NCBI RefSeq assembly: GCF_051014685.1
Contig: NW_027478909.1
Span: forward strand, 62,001 to 126,000
Direction: 5' to 3'
DNA from: Ptiloglossa arizonensis
Taxonomy: Eukaryota > Arthropoda > Insecta > Hymenoptera > Colletidae
DNA length: 64,000 nt
Made by a program: the position numbers and the translations under genes. This document shows, piece by piece, positions 1-13,600 of this stretch. Position 1 is the stretch's first letter. Each line of letters starts with the position of its first letter. The notes beneath the pieces are model-generated. The model worked only from the letters and a program-made list of their open reading frames with translations. It did not search any database and had not been told where the DNA came from.

Positions 1-3000
1 ATGTTGATGGTTTCTCAACCATTCCTTAACTTCAAATTCCCATATCTTGCGAACGGATTGACGTACTCGAGAAATTCCTGTTGCATCTGAGAGTGGAAAC
101 CGGCCCGATTACAAAGGTATGTGTATTTTTCCCCTAGGCCTTGGTAGTTATTGGTTTCGAGTATCAGACTTGCGAAAATTTTGATGGTTCCTCAACCATT
201 CCTTAATTTCAAACTCCCATATCTCGCGAACGGATTGACGAACTCGAGAAATTCCTGTTGCATCTAAAAGTAGGAACTCGCCCGATTACAATGGTGTGTG
301 TACTTTTCCCCTAGGCCATTCCAGTTATTGGTTTCGAGTATCAGACTTGCGAAAATGTTGATGGTTTCTCAACCATTCCTCAACTTCAAACTCCCATATC
401 TTGCGAACGGATTGACGTACTCGAGAAATTCCTGTTGCATCTGAGAGTGGAAACCGGCCCGATTACAAAGGTATGTGTATTTTTCCCCTAGGCCTTGGTA
501 GTTATTGGTTTCGAGTATCAGACTTGCGAAAATTTTGATGGTTCCTCAACCATTCCTTAATTTCAAACTCCCATATCTCGCGAACGGATTGACGAACTCG
601 AGAAATTCCTGTTGCATCTAAAAGTAGGAACTCGCCCGATTACAATGGTGTGTGTACTTTTCCCCTAGGCCATTCCAGTTATTGGTTTCGAGTATCAGAC
701 TTGCGAAAATGTTGATGGTTTCTCAACCATTCCTTAACTTCAAACTCCAATATCTTGCGAACGGATTGACGTACTCGAGAAATTCCTGATGCATCTGAGA
801 GTGGAAACCGGCCCGATTACAAAGGTATGTGTATTTTTCCCCTAGGCCTTGGTAGTTATTGGTTTCGAGTATCAGACTTGCGAAAATTTTGATGGTTCCT
901 CAACCATTCCTTAATTTCAAACTCCCATATCTCGCGAACGGATTGACGAACTCGAGAAATTCCTGTTGCATCTAAAAGTAGGAACTCGCCCGATTACAAT
1001 GCTGTGTGTACTTTTCCCCTAGGCCATTCCAGTTATTGGTTTCGAGTATCAGACCACCGAAAATTTTAATGGTTTCTCAAGCATTCCTTAACTTCATTCT
1101 CCCATTTCTCGCGAACGGATTGACGAACTCGAGAAATTCCTGTTGGATCTGAAAGTAGAAACATGCCCGATTACAATGTTGTGTGTAATTTACCCCTAGG
1201 CCATTCCAGTTATTGGTTTCGAGTATCAGATTTGCGAAAATGTTGATGGTTTCTCAACCATTCCTTAACTTCAAACTCCCATATCTCGCGAACGGAATGA
1301 CGAACTCGAGAAATTCCTGTTGCATCTGAAAGTGGAAACTCGCCCGATTACAAAGGTATGTGCATTTTTCCCCTAGGCCTTTGTAGTTATTGGTTTCGAG
1401 TATCAGACTTTCGAAAATTTTGATGGTTTCTCAAGCATTCCTTAAGTTCAAACTCCCATATCTCGCGAACGGATTGACGAACTCGAGAAATTCCTGTTGC
1501 ATCTGAAAGCAGAAACTCGCCCGGTTACAATGGTGTGTGTACTTTTCCCCTAGGCCATTCCAGTTATTGGTTTCGAGTATCAGACCACCGAAAATTTTGA
1601 TGGTTTCTCAAGCATTCCTTAACTTCAAACTCCCATATCTCGCGAACGGATTGACGAACTCGAGAAATTCCTGTTGCATCTGAAAGTAGAAACATGCCCG
1701 ATTACAATGGTGTGTGTACTTTTCCCCTAGGCCATTCCAGTTATTAGTTTCGAGTATCAGACTTGCGAAAATGTTGATGGTTTCTCAACCATTCCTTAAC
1801 TTCAAACTCCCATATCTCGCGAACGGATAGACGACCTCGAGAAATTCCTGTTGCATCTGAAAGTAGAAACTCGCCCGATTACATTGGTGTGTGTACTTTT
1901 CCCCAAGGCTATTCCAGTTATTCGTTTCTAGCATCAGAATTGCGAAAATCTTGATGGTTTCTCAAGCATTCCTTAACTTCAAACTCCCATATCTCGCGAA
2001 CGGAATGACGAACTCGAGAAATTCCTGCTGCATCTGAAAGTGGAAACTCGCCCGATTATAAAGGTATGTGCATTTTTCCACTAGGCCTGTGTAGTTATTG
2101 GTTTCGAGTATCAGACTTGCGAAAATTTTGATGGTTTCTCAACCATTCCTTAACTTCAAACACCCATGTCTCGCGAACGGAATGACGAACTCGAGAAATT
2201 CCTGTTGCATCTGAAAGTGTATACTCGCCCGATTAAAAGGTATGTGCATTTTTCCCCTAGGCCTTTGTAGTTATTGGTTTCGAGTATCAGACTTTCGAAA
2301 ATTTTGATGGTTTCTCAAGCATTCCTTAAGTTCAAACTCCCATATCTCGCGAACGGATTGACGAACTCGAGAAATTCCTGTTGCACCTGGAAGTAGAAAA
2401 TCGCCCGATTACAATGGTTTGTGTACTTTTCCCCTAGGCCTTTGTAGTTATTGGTTTCGAGTATCAGACTTGCGAAAATTTTGATGGTTGCTCAACCGTT
2501 CCTTAAATTCAAACTCCCATATCTCCCGAACGGATTGACGAACTCGAGAAATTCCTGTTGCATCTGAAAGTGGAAACACGCCCGATTACAAAGATATGTG
2601 CGTTTTTCCCCTAGGCTTTTGTAGTTATTGGCTTCGTGTATCAGACTTGCGAAAATTTTTATGGTTTCTTAACCATTCCTTAATTTCAAACTCCCATATC
2701 TCGCGAACGGATTGACGAACTCGAGAAATTCCTGTTGCATCTAAAAGTAGGAACTCGCCCGATTACAATTGTGTGTGTACTTTTCCCCTAGGCCATTCCA
2801 GTTATTGGTTTCGAGTATCAGACTTGCGAAAATGTTGATGGTTTCTCAACCATTCCTTAACTTCAAACTCCCATATCTTGCGAACGGATTGACGTACTCG
2901 AGAAATTCCTGTTGCATCTGAGAGTGGAAACCGGCCCGATTACAAAGGTATGTGTATTTTTCCCCTAGGCCTTGGTAGTTATTGGTTTCGAGTATCAGAC

Positions 3001-4658
3001 TTGCGAAAATTTTGATGGTTCCTCAACCATTCCTTAATTTCAAACTCCCATATCTCGCGAACGGATTGACGAACTCGAGAAATTCCTGTTGCATCTAAAA
3101 GTAGGAACTCGCCCGATTACAATGGTGTGTGTACTTTTCCCCTAGGCCATTCCAGTTATTGGTTTCGAGTATCAGACTTGCGAAAATGTTGATGGTTTCT
3201 CAACCATTCCTCAACTTCAAACTCCCATATCTTGCGAACGGATTGACGTACTCGAGAAATTCCTGTTGCATCTGAGAGTGGAAACCGGCCCGATTACAAA
3301 GGTATGTGTATTTTTCCCCTAGGCCTTGGTAGTTATTGGTTTCGAGTATCAGACTTGCGAAAATTTTGATGGTTCCTCAACCATTCCTTAATTTCAAACT
3401 CCCATATCTCGCGAACGGATTGACGAACTCGAGAAATTCCTGTTGCATCTAAAAGTAGGAACTCGCCCGATTACAATGGTGTGTGTACTTTTCCCCTAGG
3501 CCATTCCAGTTATTGGTTTCGAGTATCAGACTTGCGAAAATGTTGATGGTTTCTCAACCATTCCTTAACTTCAAACTCCAATATCTTGCGAACGGATTGA
3601 CGTACTCGAGAAATTCCTGATGCATCTGAGAGTGGAAACCGGCCCGATTACAAAGGTATGTGTATTTTTCCCCTAGGCCTTGGTAGTTATTGGTTTCGAG
3701 TATCAGACTTGCGAAAATTTTGATGGTTCCTCAACCATTCCTTAATTTCAAACTCCCATATCTCGCGAACGGATTGACGAACTCGAGAAATTCCTGTTGC
3801 ATCTAAAAGTAGGAACTCGCCCGATTACAATGGTGTGTGTACTTTTCCCCTAGGCCATTCCAGTTATTGGTTTCGAGTATCAGACCACCGAAAATTTTAA
3901 TGGTTTCTCAAGCATTCCTTAACTTCATTCTCCCATTTCTCGCGAACGGATTGACGAACTCGAGAAATTCCTGTTGGATCTGAAAGTAGAAACATGCCCG
4001 ATTACAATGTTGTGTGTAATTTACCCCTAGGCCATTCCAGTTATTGGTTTCGAGTATCAGATTTGCGAAAATGTTGATGGTTTCTCAACCATTCCTTAAC
4101 TTCAAACTCCCATATCTCGCGAACGGAATGACGAACTCGAGAAATTCCTGTTGCATCTGAAAGTGGAAACTCGCCCGATTACAAAGGTATGTGCATTTTT
4201 CCCCTAGGCCTTTGTAGTTATTGGTTTCGAGTATCAGACTTTCGAAAATTTTGATGGTTTCTCAAGCATTCCTTAAGTTCAAACTCCCATATCTCGCGAA
4301 CGGATTGACGAACTCGAGAAATTCCTGTTGCATCTGAAAGCAGAAACTCGCCCGGTTACAATGGTGTGTGTACTTTTCCCCTAGGCCATTCCAGTTATTG
4401 GTTTCGAGTATCAGACCACCGAAAATTTTGATGGTTTCTCAAGCATTCCTTAACTTCAAACTCCCATATCTCGCGAACGGATTGACGAACTCGAGAAATT
4501 CCTGTTGCATCTGAAAGTAGAAACATGCCCGATTACAATGGTGTGTGTACTTTTCCCCTAGGCCATTCCAGTTATTAGTTTCGAGTATCAGACTTGCGAA
4601 AATGTTGATGGTTTCTCAACCATTCCTTAACTTCAAACTCCCATATCTCGCGAACGGA
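1..4658. repeat. 16-monomer higher-order repeat, period 2,831 bp
   Basis: Positions 1-1,827 recur at 2,832-4,658 with only scattered single-base differences. The offset is 2,831 bp (16 x 177 minus 1) at three checked points: 358/3,189, 1,060/3,891 and 1,743/4,574. The copies part at about 1,828 and 4,659, where GGATAGACGACC is replaced by GGATTGACGAAC. Inside each copy the first six monomers form three near-identical 354-bp B-A dimers (4-357, 358-711, 712-1,065 in copy 1). A dimer HOR is therefore nested in a 16-mer HOR. The left copy is cut by the window edge. Confidence 0.93.
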
Positions 4659-7560
4659 TTGACGAACTCGAGAAATTCCTGTTGCATCTGAGAGTGGAAA
4701 CCGGCCCGATTACAAGGGTATGTGTATTTTTCCCCTAGGCCTTGGTAGTTATTGGTTTCGAGTATCAGACTTGCGAAAATTTTGATGGTTCCTCAACCAT
4801 TCCTTAATTTCAAACTCCCATATCTCGCGAACGGATTGACGAACTCTAGAAATTCCTGTTGCATCTGAAAGTAGAGACTCGCCCGATTACAAAGGTATGA
4901 GTATTTTTCTCCTAGGCCTTTGTAGTTATTGGTTTCGAGTATCAGACTTGCGAAAATTTTGATGGTTCCTCAACCATTCCTTAATTTCAAACTCCCATAT
5001 GTCGCGAACGGATTGACGAAATCGAGAAATTCCTGTTGCATCTGAAAGCATAAGCTCGCCCGATTACAACGGTGTGTGTATTTTCCCCCTAGGCCAATCC
5101 AGTTATTCGTTTCTAGCATCAGAATTGCGAAATTCTTGATGGTTTCTCAACCATTCCTCAACTTCAAACTCCCATATCTCGCGAACGGAATGACGAACTC
5201 GAGAAATTCCTGTTGCATCTGAAAGTAGAGACTCGCCCGATTACAATGGTATGAGTATTTTTCTCCTAGGCCTTTGTAGTTATTGGTTTCGAGTATCAGA
5301 CTTGCGAAAATTTTGATGGTTCCTCAACCATTCCTTAATTTCAAACTCCCATATGTCGCGAACGGATTGACGAAATCGAGAAATTCCTGTTGCATCTGAA
5401 AGCATAAGCTCGCCCGATTACAACGGTGTGTGTATTTTTCCCCTAGGCCATTCCAGTTATTCGTTTCCAGCATCAGAATTGCGAAATTCTTGATGGTTTC
5501 TCAACCATTCCTCAACTTCAAACTCCCATATCTCGCGAACGGAATGACGAACTCGAGAAATTCCTGTTGCATCTGAAAGTGGAAACTCGCCCGATTACAA
5601 AGGTATGTGCATTTTCCCCTAGTCCTTTGTAGTTATTGGTTTCGAGTATCAGACTTGCGAAAATTTTGATCGTTCCTAAACCATTCCTTAAATTCAATCT
5701 CCCATATCTCGCGAACGGATTGACGAACTCGAGAAGTTCCTGTTGCATTTGAAAGCAGAAACTCGCCCGATTACAATGGTGTGTGTACTTTTCCCCTGGG
5801 TCATTCCAGTTATTGGTTTCGAGTATCAGACCAGCGAAAATTTTGACGGTTTCTCAAGCATTCCTTAACTTCAAACTCCCATATCTCGCGAACGGAATGA
5901 CGAACTCGAGAAATTCCTGTTGCATCTGAAAGTGGAAACTCGCCCGATTACAAAGGTATGAGTATTTTTCTCCTAGGCCTTTGTAGTTATTGGTTTCGAG
6001 TATCAGACTTGCGAAAATTTTGATGGTTCCTCAACCATTCCTTAATTTCAAACTCCCATATCTCGCGAACGGATTGACGAAATCGAGAAATTCCTGTTGC
6101 ACCTGAAAGCATAAGCTCGCCCGATTACAACGGTGTGTGTATTTTTCCCCTAGGCCATTCCAGTTATTCGTTTCCAGCATCAGAATTGCGAAATTCTTGA
6201 TGGTTTCTCAACCATTCCTCAACTTCAAACTCCCATATCTCGCGAACGGAATGACGAACTCGAGAAATTCCTGTTGCATCTGAAAGTGGAAACTCGCCCG
6301 ATTACAAAGGTATGTGCATTTTCCCCTAGTCCTTTGTAGTTATTGGTTTCGAGTATCAGACTTGCGAATATTTTGATCGTTCCTAAACCATTCCTTAAAT
6401 TCAATCTCCCATATCTCGCGAACGGATTGACGAACTCGAGAAATTCCTGTTGCATCTGAAAGCAGAAACTCGCCCGATTACAAATGTGTGTGTACTTTTC
6501 CCCTGGGTCATTCCAGTTATTGGTTTCGAGTATCAGACCAGCGAAAATTTTGACGGTTTCTCAAGCATTCCTTAACTTCAAACTCCCATATCTCGCGAAC
6601 GGAATGACGAACTCGAGAAATTCCTGTTGCATCTGAAAGTGGAAACTCGCCCGATTACAAAGGTATGTGCATTTTCCCCTAGTCCTTTGTAGTTATTGGT
6701 TTCGAGTATCAGACTTGCGAAAATTTTGATCGTTCCTAAACCATTCCTTAAATTCAAACTCCCATATCTCGCGAACGGATAGACGATCTCGAGAAATTCC
6801 TGTTGCATCTGAAAGTAGAAACTCGCCCGATTACATTGGTGTGTGTACTTTTCCCCAAGGCTATTCCAGTTATTCGTTTCTAGCATCAGAATTGCGAAAA
6901 TCTTGATGGTTTCTCAAGCATTCCTTAACTTCAAACTCCCATATCTCGCGAACGGAATGACGAACTCGAGAAATTCCTGCTGCATCTGAAAGTGGAAACT
7001 CGCCCGATTACAAAGGTATGTGCATTTTTCCCCTAGGCCTTTGTAGTTATTGGTTTCGAGTATCAGACTTGCGAAAATTTTGATGGTTTCTCAACCATTC
7101 CTTAACTTCAAACACCCATGTCTCGCGAACGGAATGACGAACTCGAGAAATTCCTGTTGCATCTGAAAGTGTATACTCGCCCGATTAAAAGGTATGTGCA
7201 TTTTTCCCCTAGGCCTTTGTAGTTATTGGTTTCGAGTATCAGACTTGCGAAAATTTTGATGGTTGCTCAACCGTTCCTTAAATGCAAACTCCCATATCTC
7301 CCGAACGGATTGACGAACTCGAGAAATTCCTGTTGCATCTGAAAGTGGAAACACGCCCGATTACAAAGATATGTGCGTTTTTCCCCTAGGCTTTTGTAGT
7401 TATTGGTTTCGTGTATCAGACTTGCGAAAATTTTGATGGTTTCTTAACCATTCCTTAATTTCAAACTCCCATATCTCGCGAACGGATTGACGAACTCGAG
7501 AAATTCCTGTTGCATCTAAAAGTAGGAACTCGCCCGATTACAATGGTGTGTGTACTTTTC
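1828..7560. repeat. HOR segment at 1,828-2,640 recurring at 6,779-7,410 minus one monomer
   Basis: The segment that begins with GGATAGACGA and continues through CCCCAAGGC, CACCCATGTCTCGCG and GTGTATACTCG is found at 1,826 and again at 6,779. The offset is 4,953 bp at the start but 4,775 bp by the shared CTCAACCGTT (2,491 and 7,266). The difference of 178 bp equals one monomer. The monomer with GCACCTGGAAGTAG (about 2,305-2,480) is absent from the second copy. The rest of 4,659-6,778 is ordinary satellite with local 2-mer and 4-mer repeats. Confidence 0.85.
4862..6770. repeat. Nested 2-mer and 4-mer HORs, periods 354 and 707 bp
   Basis: The monomer carrying TAGAGACTCGCCCG and TATGAGTATTTTTCTCC occurs at 4,871 and 5,225, a 354-bp dimer step. 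A block from about 5,224 to 5,890 then recurs at about 5,930-6,600 with a 707-bp offset (4 x 177 minus 1). It includes a marker of two changes, TTTTGATCGTTCCTAAACC. That marker appears a third time near 6,728, one more dimer on. These are successive local duplications of different unit sizes. Confidence 0.85.
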
Positions 7561-8819
7561 CCCTAGGCCATTCCAGTTATTGGTTTCGAGTATCAGACTT
7601 GCGAAAATGTTGATGGTTTCTCAACCATTCCTTAACTTCAAACTCCCATATCTTGCGAACGGATTGACGTACTCGAGAAATTCCTGTTGCATCTGAGAGT
7701 GGAAACCGGCCCGGTTACAAAGGTATGTGTATTTTTCCCCTAGGCCTTGGTAGTTATTGGTTTCGAGTATCAGACTGGCGAAAATTTTGATGGTTCCTCA
7801 ACCATTCCTTAATTTCAAACTCCCATATCTCGCGAACGGATTGACGAACTCGAGAAATTCCTGTTGCATCTAAAAGTAGGAACTCGCCCGATTACAATGG
7901 TGTGTGTACTTTTCCCCTAGGCCATTCCAGTTATTGGTTTCGAGTATCAGACTTGCGAAAATGTTGATGGTTTCTCAACCATTCCTTAACTTCAAACTCC
8001 CATATCTCGCGAACGGATTGACGAACTCGAGAAATTCCTGTTGCATCTGAAAGTAGAAACTCGCCCGATTACATTGGTGTGTGTACTTTTCCCCAAGGCT
8101 GTTCCAGTTATTCGTTTCTAGCATCAGAATTGCGAAAATCTTGATGGTTTCTCAAGCATTCCTTAACTTCAAACTCCCATATCTCGCGAACGGAATGACG
8201 AACTCGAGAAATTCCTGTTGCATCTGAAAGTGTATACTCGCCCGATTAAAAGGTATGTGCATTTTTCCCCTAGGCCTTTGTAGTTATTGGTTTCGAGTAT
8301 CAGACTTGCGAAAATTTTGATGGTTTCTCAAGCATTCCTTAACTTCAAACTCCCATATCTCGCGAACGGATTGACGAACTCGAGAAATTCCTGTTGAATC
8401 TGAAAGCAGAAACTCTCCCGATTACAAAGATATGTGTGTACTTTTCCCCTAGGCCATTCCAGTTATTGGTTTCGAGTATCAGACCACCGAAAATTTTGAT
8501 GGTTTCTCAACCATTCCTTAACTTCAAACTCCCATATCTCGCGAACGGATTGACGAACTCGAGAAATTCCTGTTGCATCTGAAAGTAGAAACTCGCCCGA
8601 TTACATTGGTGTGTGTACTTTTCCCCAAGGCTATTCCAGTTATTCGTTTCTAGCATCAGAATTGCGAAAATCTTGATGGTTTCTCAAGCATTCCTTAACT
8701 TCAAACTCCCATATCTCGCGAACGGAATGACGAACTCGAGAAATTCCTGTTGCATCTGAAAGTGTATACTCGCCCGATTAAAAGGTATGTGCATTTTTCC
8801 CCTAGGCCTTTGTAGTTAT

Positions 8820-10600
8820 TGGTTTCGAGTATCAGACTTGCGAAAATTTTGAGGGTTTCCCAACCATTCCTTAACTTCAAAGTCCCATATCTCGCGAACG
8901 GATTGACGAACTCGAGAAATTCCTGTTGCATCTGAAAGTGGAAACTCGCCCGATTACAAAGGTATGTGCATTTTTCCCCTAGGCCTTTGTAGTTATTGCT
9001 TCGAGTATCAGACTTGCGAAAATTTTGATGGTTTCTCAAGCAATCCTTAACTTCAAACTCCCATATCTCGCGAACGGATTGACGAACTCGAGAAATTCCT
9101 GTTGCACCTGGAAGTAGAAAATCGCCCGATTACAATGGTTTGTGTACTTTTCCCCTAGGCCTTTGTAGTTATTGGTTTCGAGTATCAGACTTGCGAAAAT
9201 TTTGATGGTTGCTCAACCGTTCCTTAAATTCAAACTCCCATATCTCCCGAACGGATTGACGAACTCGAGAAATTCCTGTTGCATCTGAAAGTGGAAACAC
9301 GCCCGATTACAAAGATATGTGTGTTTTTCCCCTAGGCTTTTGTAGTTATTGGTTTCGTGTATCAGACTTGCGAAAATTTTGATGGTTTCTTAACCATTCC
9401 TTATCTTCAAACTCCCATATCTCGCGAACGGATTGACGAACTCGAGAAATTCCTGTTGCATCTAAAAGTAGGAACTCGCCCGATTACAATGGTGTTTGTA
9501 CTTTTCCCCTAGGCCATTCCAGTTATTGGTTTCGAGTGTCAGACATGCGAAAATTTTGATGGTTCCTCAACCATTCCTTAACTTCAAACTCCCATATCTC
9601 GCGAACGGATTGACGAACTCGAAAAATTCCTGATGCATCTGAAAGTAGAGGCTCGCCCGATTACAAAGGTATGAGTATTTTTCTCCTAGGCCTTTGTAGT
9701 TATTGGTTTCGAGTATCAGAATTGCGAAAATTTTGAGGGTTTCTCAACCATTCCTTAACTTCAAACTCCCATATCTCGCGAACGGATTGACGAACTCGAG
9801 AAATTCCTGTTGCATCTGAAAGTAGAGACTCGCCCGTTTAGAATGGTGCGTGTACTTTTCCCCGGGCCTTTGTAGTTATTGGTTTCGAGTATCAGACTTG
9901 CGAAAATTTTGAGGGTTTCCCAACCATTCCTTAACATCAAACTCCCATATCTCGCGAACGGATTGACGAACTCGAGAAATTCCTGTTGCATCTGAAAGTG
10001 GAAACTCGCCCGATTACAAAGGTATGTGCATTTTTCCCCTAGGCCTTTGTAGTTATTGCTTCGAGTACCAGACTTGCGAAAATTTTGATGGTTTCTCAAG
10101 CAATCCTTAACTTCAAACTCCCATATCTCGCGAACGGATTGACGAACTCGAGATATTCCTGTTGCACCTGGAAGTAGAAAATCGCCCGATTACAATGGTT
10201 TGTGTACTTTTCCCCTAGGCCTTTGTAGTTATTGGTTTCGAGTATCAGACTTGCGAAAATTTTGAGGGTTTCTCAACCATTCCTTAACATCAAACTCCCA
10301 TATCTCGCGAACGGATTGACGAACTCGAGAAATTCCTGTTGCATCTGAAAGTGGAAACTCGCCCGATTACAAAGGTATGTGCATTTTTCCCCTAGGCCTT
10401 TGTAGTTATTGCTTCGAGTACCAGACTTGCGAAAATTTTGATGGTTTCTCAAGCAATCCTTAACTTCAAACTCCCATATCTCCCGAACGGGTTGACGAAC
10501 TCGAGAAATTCCTGTTGCATCTGAAAGTAGAAACTCGGCCGATTACAGTGGTGTGTGTACTTTCCCCAAGACCATTCCAGTTATTCGTTTCTAGCATCAG
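8820..10600. repeat. 6-mer HOR (1,060 bp) followed by a dimer (354 bp)
   Basis: The markers GAGGGTTTCCCAACC (about 8,850 and 9,909), TTGCTTCGAGTA with one base lost (about 8,998 and 10,057) and GCACCTGGAAGTAG (about 9,105 and 10,164) all recur about 1,060 bp apart, which is six monomers minus 2 bp. The second copy is followed by another dimer step: the TTGCTTCGAGTACCAG marker is repeated near 10,411. The blocks diverge at about 9,207, where one has TTGATGGTTGC and the other TTGAGGGTTTC. Confidence 0.8.
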
Positions 10601-13600
10601 AATTGCGAATATCTTGATGGTTTCTCAACCATTCCTCAACTTCAAACTCCCATATCTCGCGAACGGAAAGACGAACTCGAGAAATTCCTGTTGCATCTGA
10701 AAGTGGAAACTCGCCCGATTACAAAGGTATGTGCATTTTTCCCCTAGGCCTTTGTAGTTATTGGTTTCGAGTATCAGACTTGCGAAAATTTTGATAGTTG
10801 CTCAACCATTCCTTAAATTCAAACTCCCATATCTCCCGAACGGATTGACGAACTCGAGAAATTCCTGTTGCAACTGAAAGTGGAAACACGCCCGATTACA
10901 AAGATATGTGTGTTTTTCCCCTAGGCTTTTGTAGTTATTGGTTTCGTGTATCAGACTTGCGAAAATTTTGATGGTTTCTTAACCATTCCTTATCTTCAAA
11001 CTCCCATGTCTCGCGAACGGATTGACGAACTCGAGAAATTCCTGTTGCATCTAAAAGTAGGAACTCGCCCGAGTACAATGGTGTGTGTACTTTTCCCCTA
11101 CGCCATTCCAGTTATTGGTTTCGAGTATCAGACCACCGAAAATTTTGATGGTTTCTCAAGCATTCCTTAACTTCAAACTCCCATATCTCGCGAACGGATT
11201 GACGAACTCGAGAAATTCCTGTTGCATCTGAAAGTAGATACATGCCCGATTACACTGGTGTGTGTACTTTTCCCCTAGGCCATTCCAGTTATTGGTTTCG
11301 AGTATCAGACTTGCGAAAATGTCGATGGTTTCTCAACCATTCCTTAACTTCAAACTCCCATATCTCGCGAACGGATTGACGAACTCGAGAAATTCCTGTT
11401 GCATCTGAAAGTAGATACATGCCCGATTACACTGGTGTGTGTACTTTTCCCCTAGGCCATTCCAGTTATTGGTTTCGAGTATCAGACTTTCGAAAATTTT
11501 GATGGTTTCTCAAGCATTCCTTAAGTTCAAACTCCCATATCTCGCGAACGGATTGACGAACTCGAGAAATTCCTGTTGCATCTAAAAGTAGGAACTCGCC
11601 CGATTACAATGGTGTTTGTACTTTTCCCCTAGGCCATTCCAGTTATTGGTTTCGAGTATCAGACTTGCGAAAATTTTGATGGTTACTCAACCATTCCTTA
11701 AATTCAAACTCCCATATCTCCCGAACGGGTTGACGAACTCGAGAAATTCCTGTTGCATCTGAAAGTAGAAACTCGGCCGATTACAGTGGTGTGTGTACTT
11801 TCCCCAAGACCATTCCAGTTATTCGTTTCTAGCATCAGAATTGCGAAAATCTTGATGGTTTCTCAACCATTCCTCAACTTCAAACGCCCATATCTCGCGA
11901 ACGGAAAGACGAACTCGAGAAATTCCTGTTGCATCTGAAAGTGGAAACTCGCCCGATTACAAAGGTATGTGCATTTTTCCCCTAGGCCTTTGTAGTTATT
12001 GGTTTCGAGTATCAGACTTGCGAAAATTTTGATGGTTGCTCAACCATTCCTTAAATTCAAACTCCCATATCTCCCGAACGGATTGACGAACTCGAGAAAT
12101 TCCTGTTGCATCTGAAAGTGGAAACACGCCCGATTACAAAGATATGTGTGTTTTTCCCCTAGGCTTTTGTAGTTATTGGTTTCGTGTATCAGACTTGCGA
12201 AAATTTTGATGGTTTCTTAACCATTCCTTATCTTCAAACTCCCATGTCTCGCGAACGGATTGACGAACTCGAGAAATTCCTGTTGCATCTAAAAGTAGGA
12301 ACTCGCCCGAGTACAATGTTGTGTGTACTTTTCCCCTAGGCCATTCCAGTTATTGGTTTCGAGTATCAGACCACCGAAAATTTTGATGGTTTCTCAAGCA
12401 TTCCTTAACTTCAAACTCCCATATCTCGCGAACGGATTGATGAACTCGAGAAATTCCTGTTGCATCTGAAAGTAGATACATGCCCGATTACACTGGTGTG
12501 TGTACTTTTCCCCTAGGCCATTCCAGTTATTGGTTTCGAGTATCAGACTTGCGAAAATGTCGATGGTTTCTCAACCATTCCTTAACTTCAAACTCCCATA
12601 TCTCGCGAACGGATTGACGAACTCGAGAAATTCCTGTTGCATCTGAAAGTAGAGGCTCGCCCGATTACAATGGTGTGAGTATTTTTCTCCTAGGCCTTTG
12701 TAGTTATTGGTTTCGAGTATCAGACTTGCGAAAATTTTGATGGTTCCTCAACCATTCCTTAATTTCAAACTCCCATATCTCGCGAACGGATTGACGAAAT
12801 CGAGAAATTCCTGTTGCATCTGAAATCATAAGCTCGCCCGATTACAACGGTCTGTGTATTTTTCCCCTAGGCCATTTCAGTTATTCGTTTCTAGCATCAG
12901 AATTGCGAAAATCTTGATGGTTTCTCAACCATTCCTCAACTTCAAACTCCCATATCTCGCGAACGGAATGACGAACTCGAGAAATTCCTGTTGCATCTGA
13001 AAGTGGAAACTCGCCCGATTACAAAGGTATGTGCATTTTTCCCCTAGGCCTTTGTAGTTATTGCTTCGAGTGTCAGACTTGCGAAAATTTTGATGGTTTC
13101 TCAAGCAATCCTTAACTTCAAACTCGCATATCTCGCGAACGGATTGACGAACTCGAGATATTCCTGTTGCACCTGGAAGTAGAAAATCGCCCGATTACAA
13201 TGGTTTGTGTACTTTTCCCCTAGGTCGTTCCAGTTATTGGTTTCGAGTATCAGACTTGCGAAAATTTTGATGGTTGCTCAACCATTCCTTAAATTCAAAC
13301 TCCCATATCTCCCGAACGGGTTGACGAACTCGAGAAATTCCTGTTGCATCTGAAAGTAGAAACTCGGCCGATTACAGTCGTGTGTGTACTTTCCCCAAGA
13401 CCATTCCAGTTATTCGTTTCTAGCATCAGAATTGCGAAAATCTTGATGGTTTCTCAACCATTCCTCAACTTCAAACTCCCATATCTCGCGAACGGAAAGA
13501 CGAACTCGAGAAATTCCTGTTGCATCCGAAAGTGGAAACTCGCCCGATTACAAAGGTATGTGCATTTTTCCCCTAGGCCTTTGTAGTTATTGGTTTCGAG

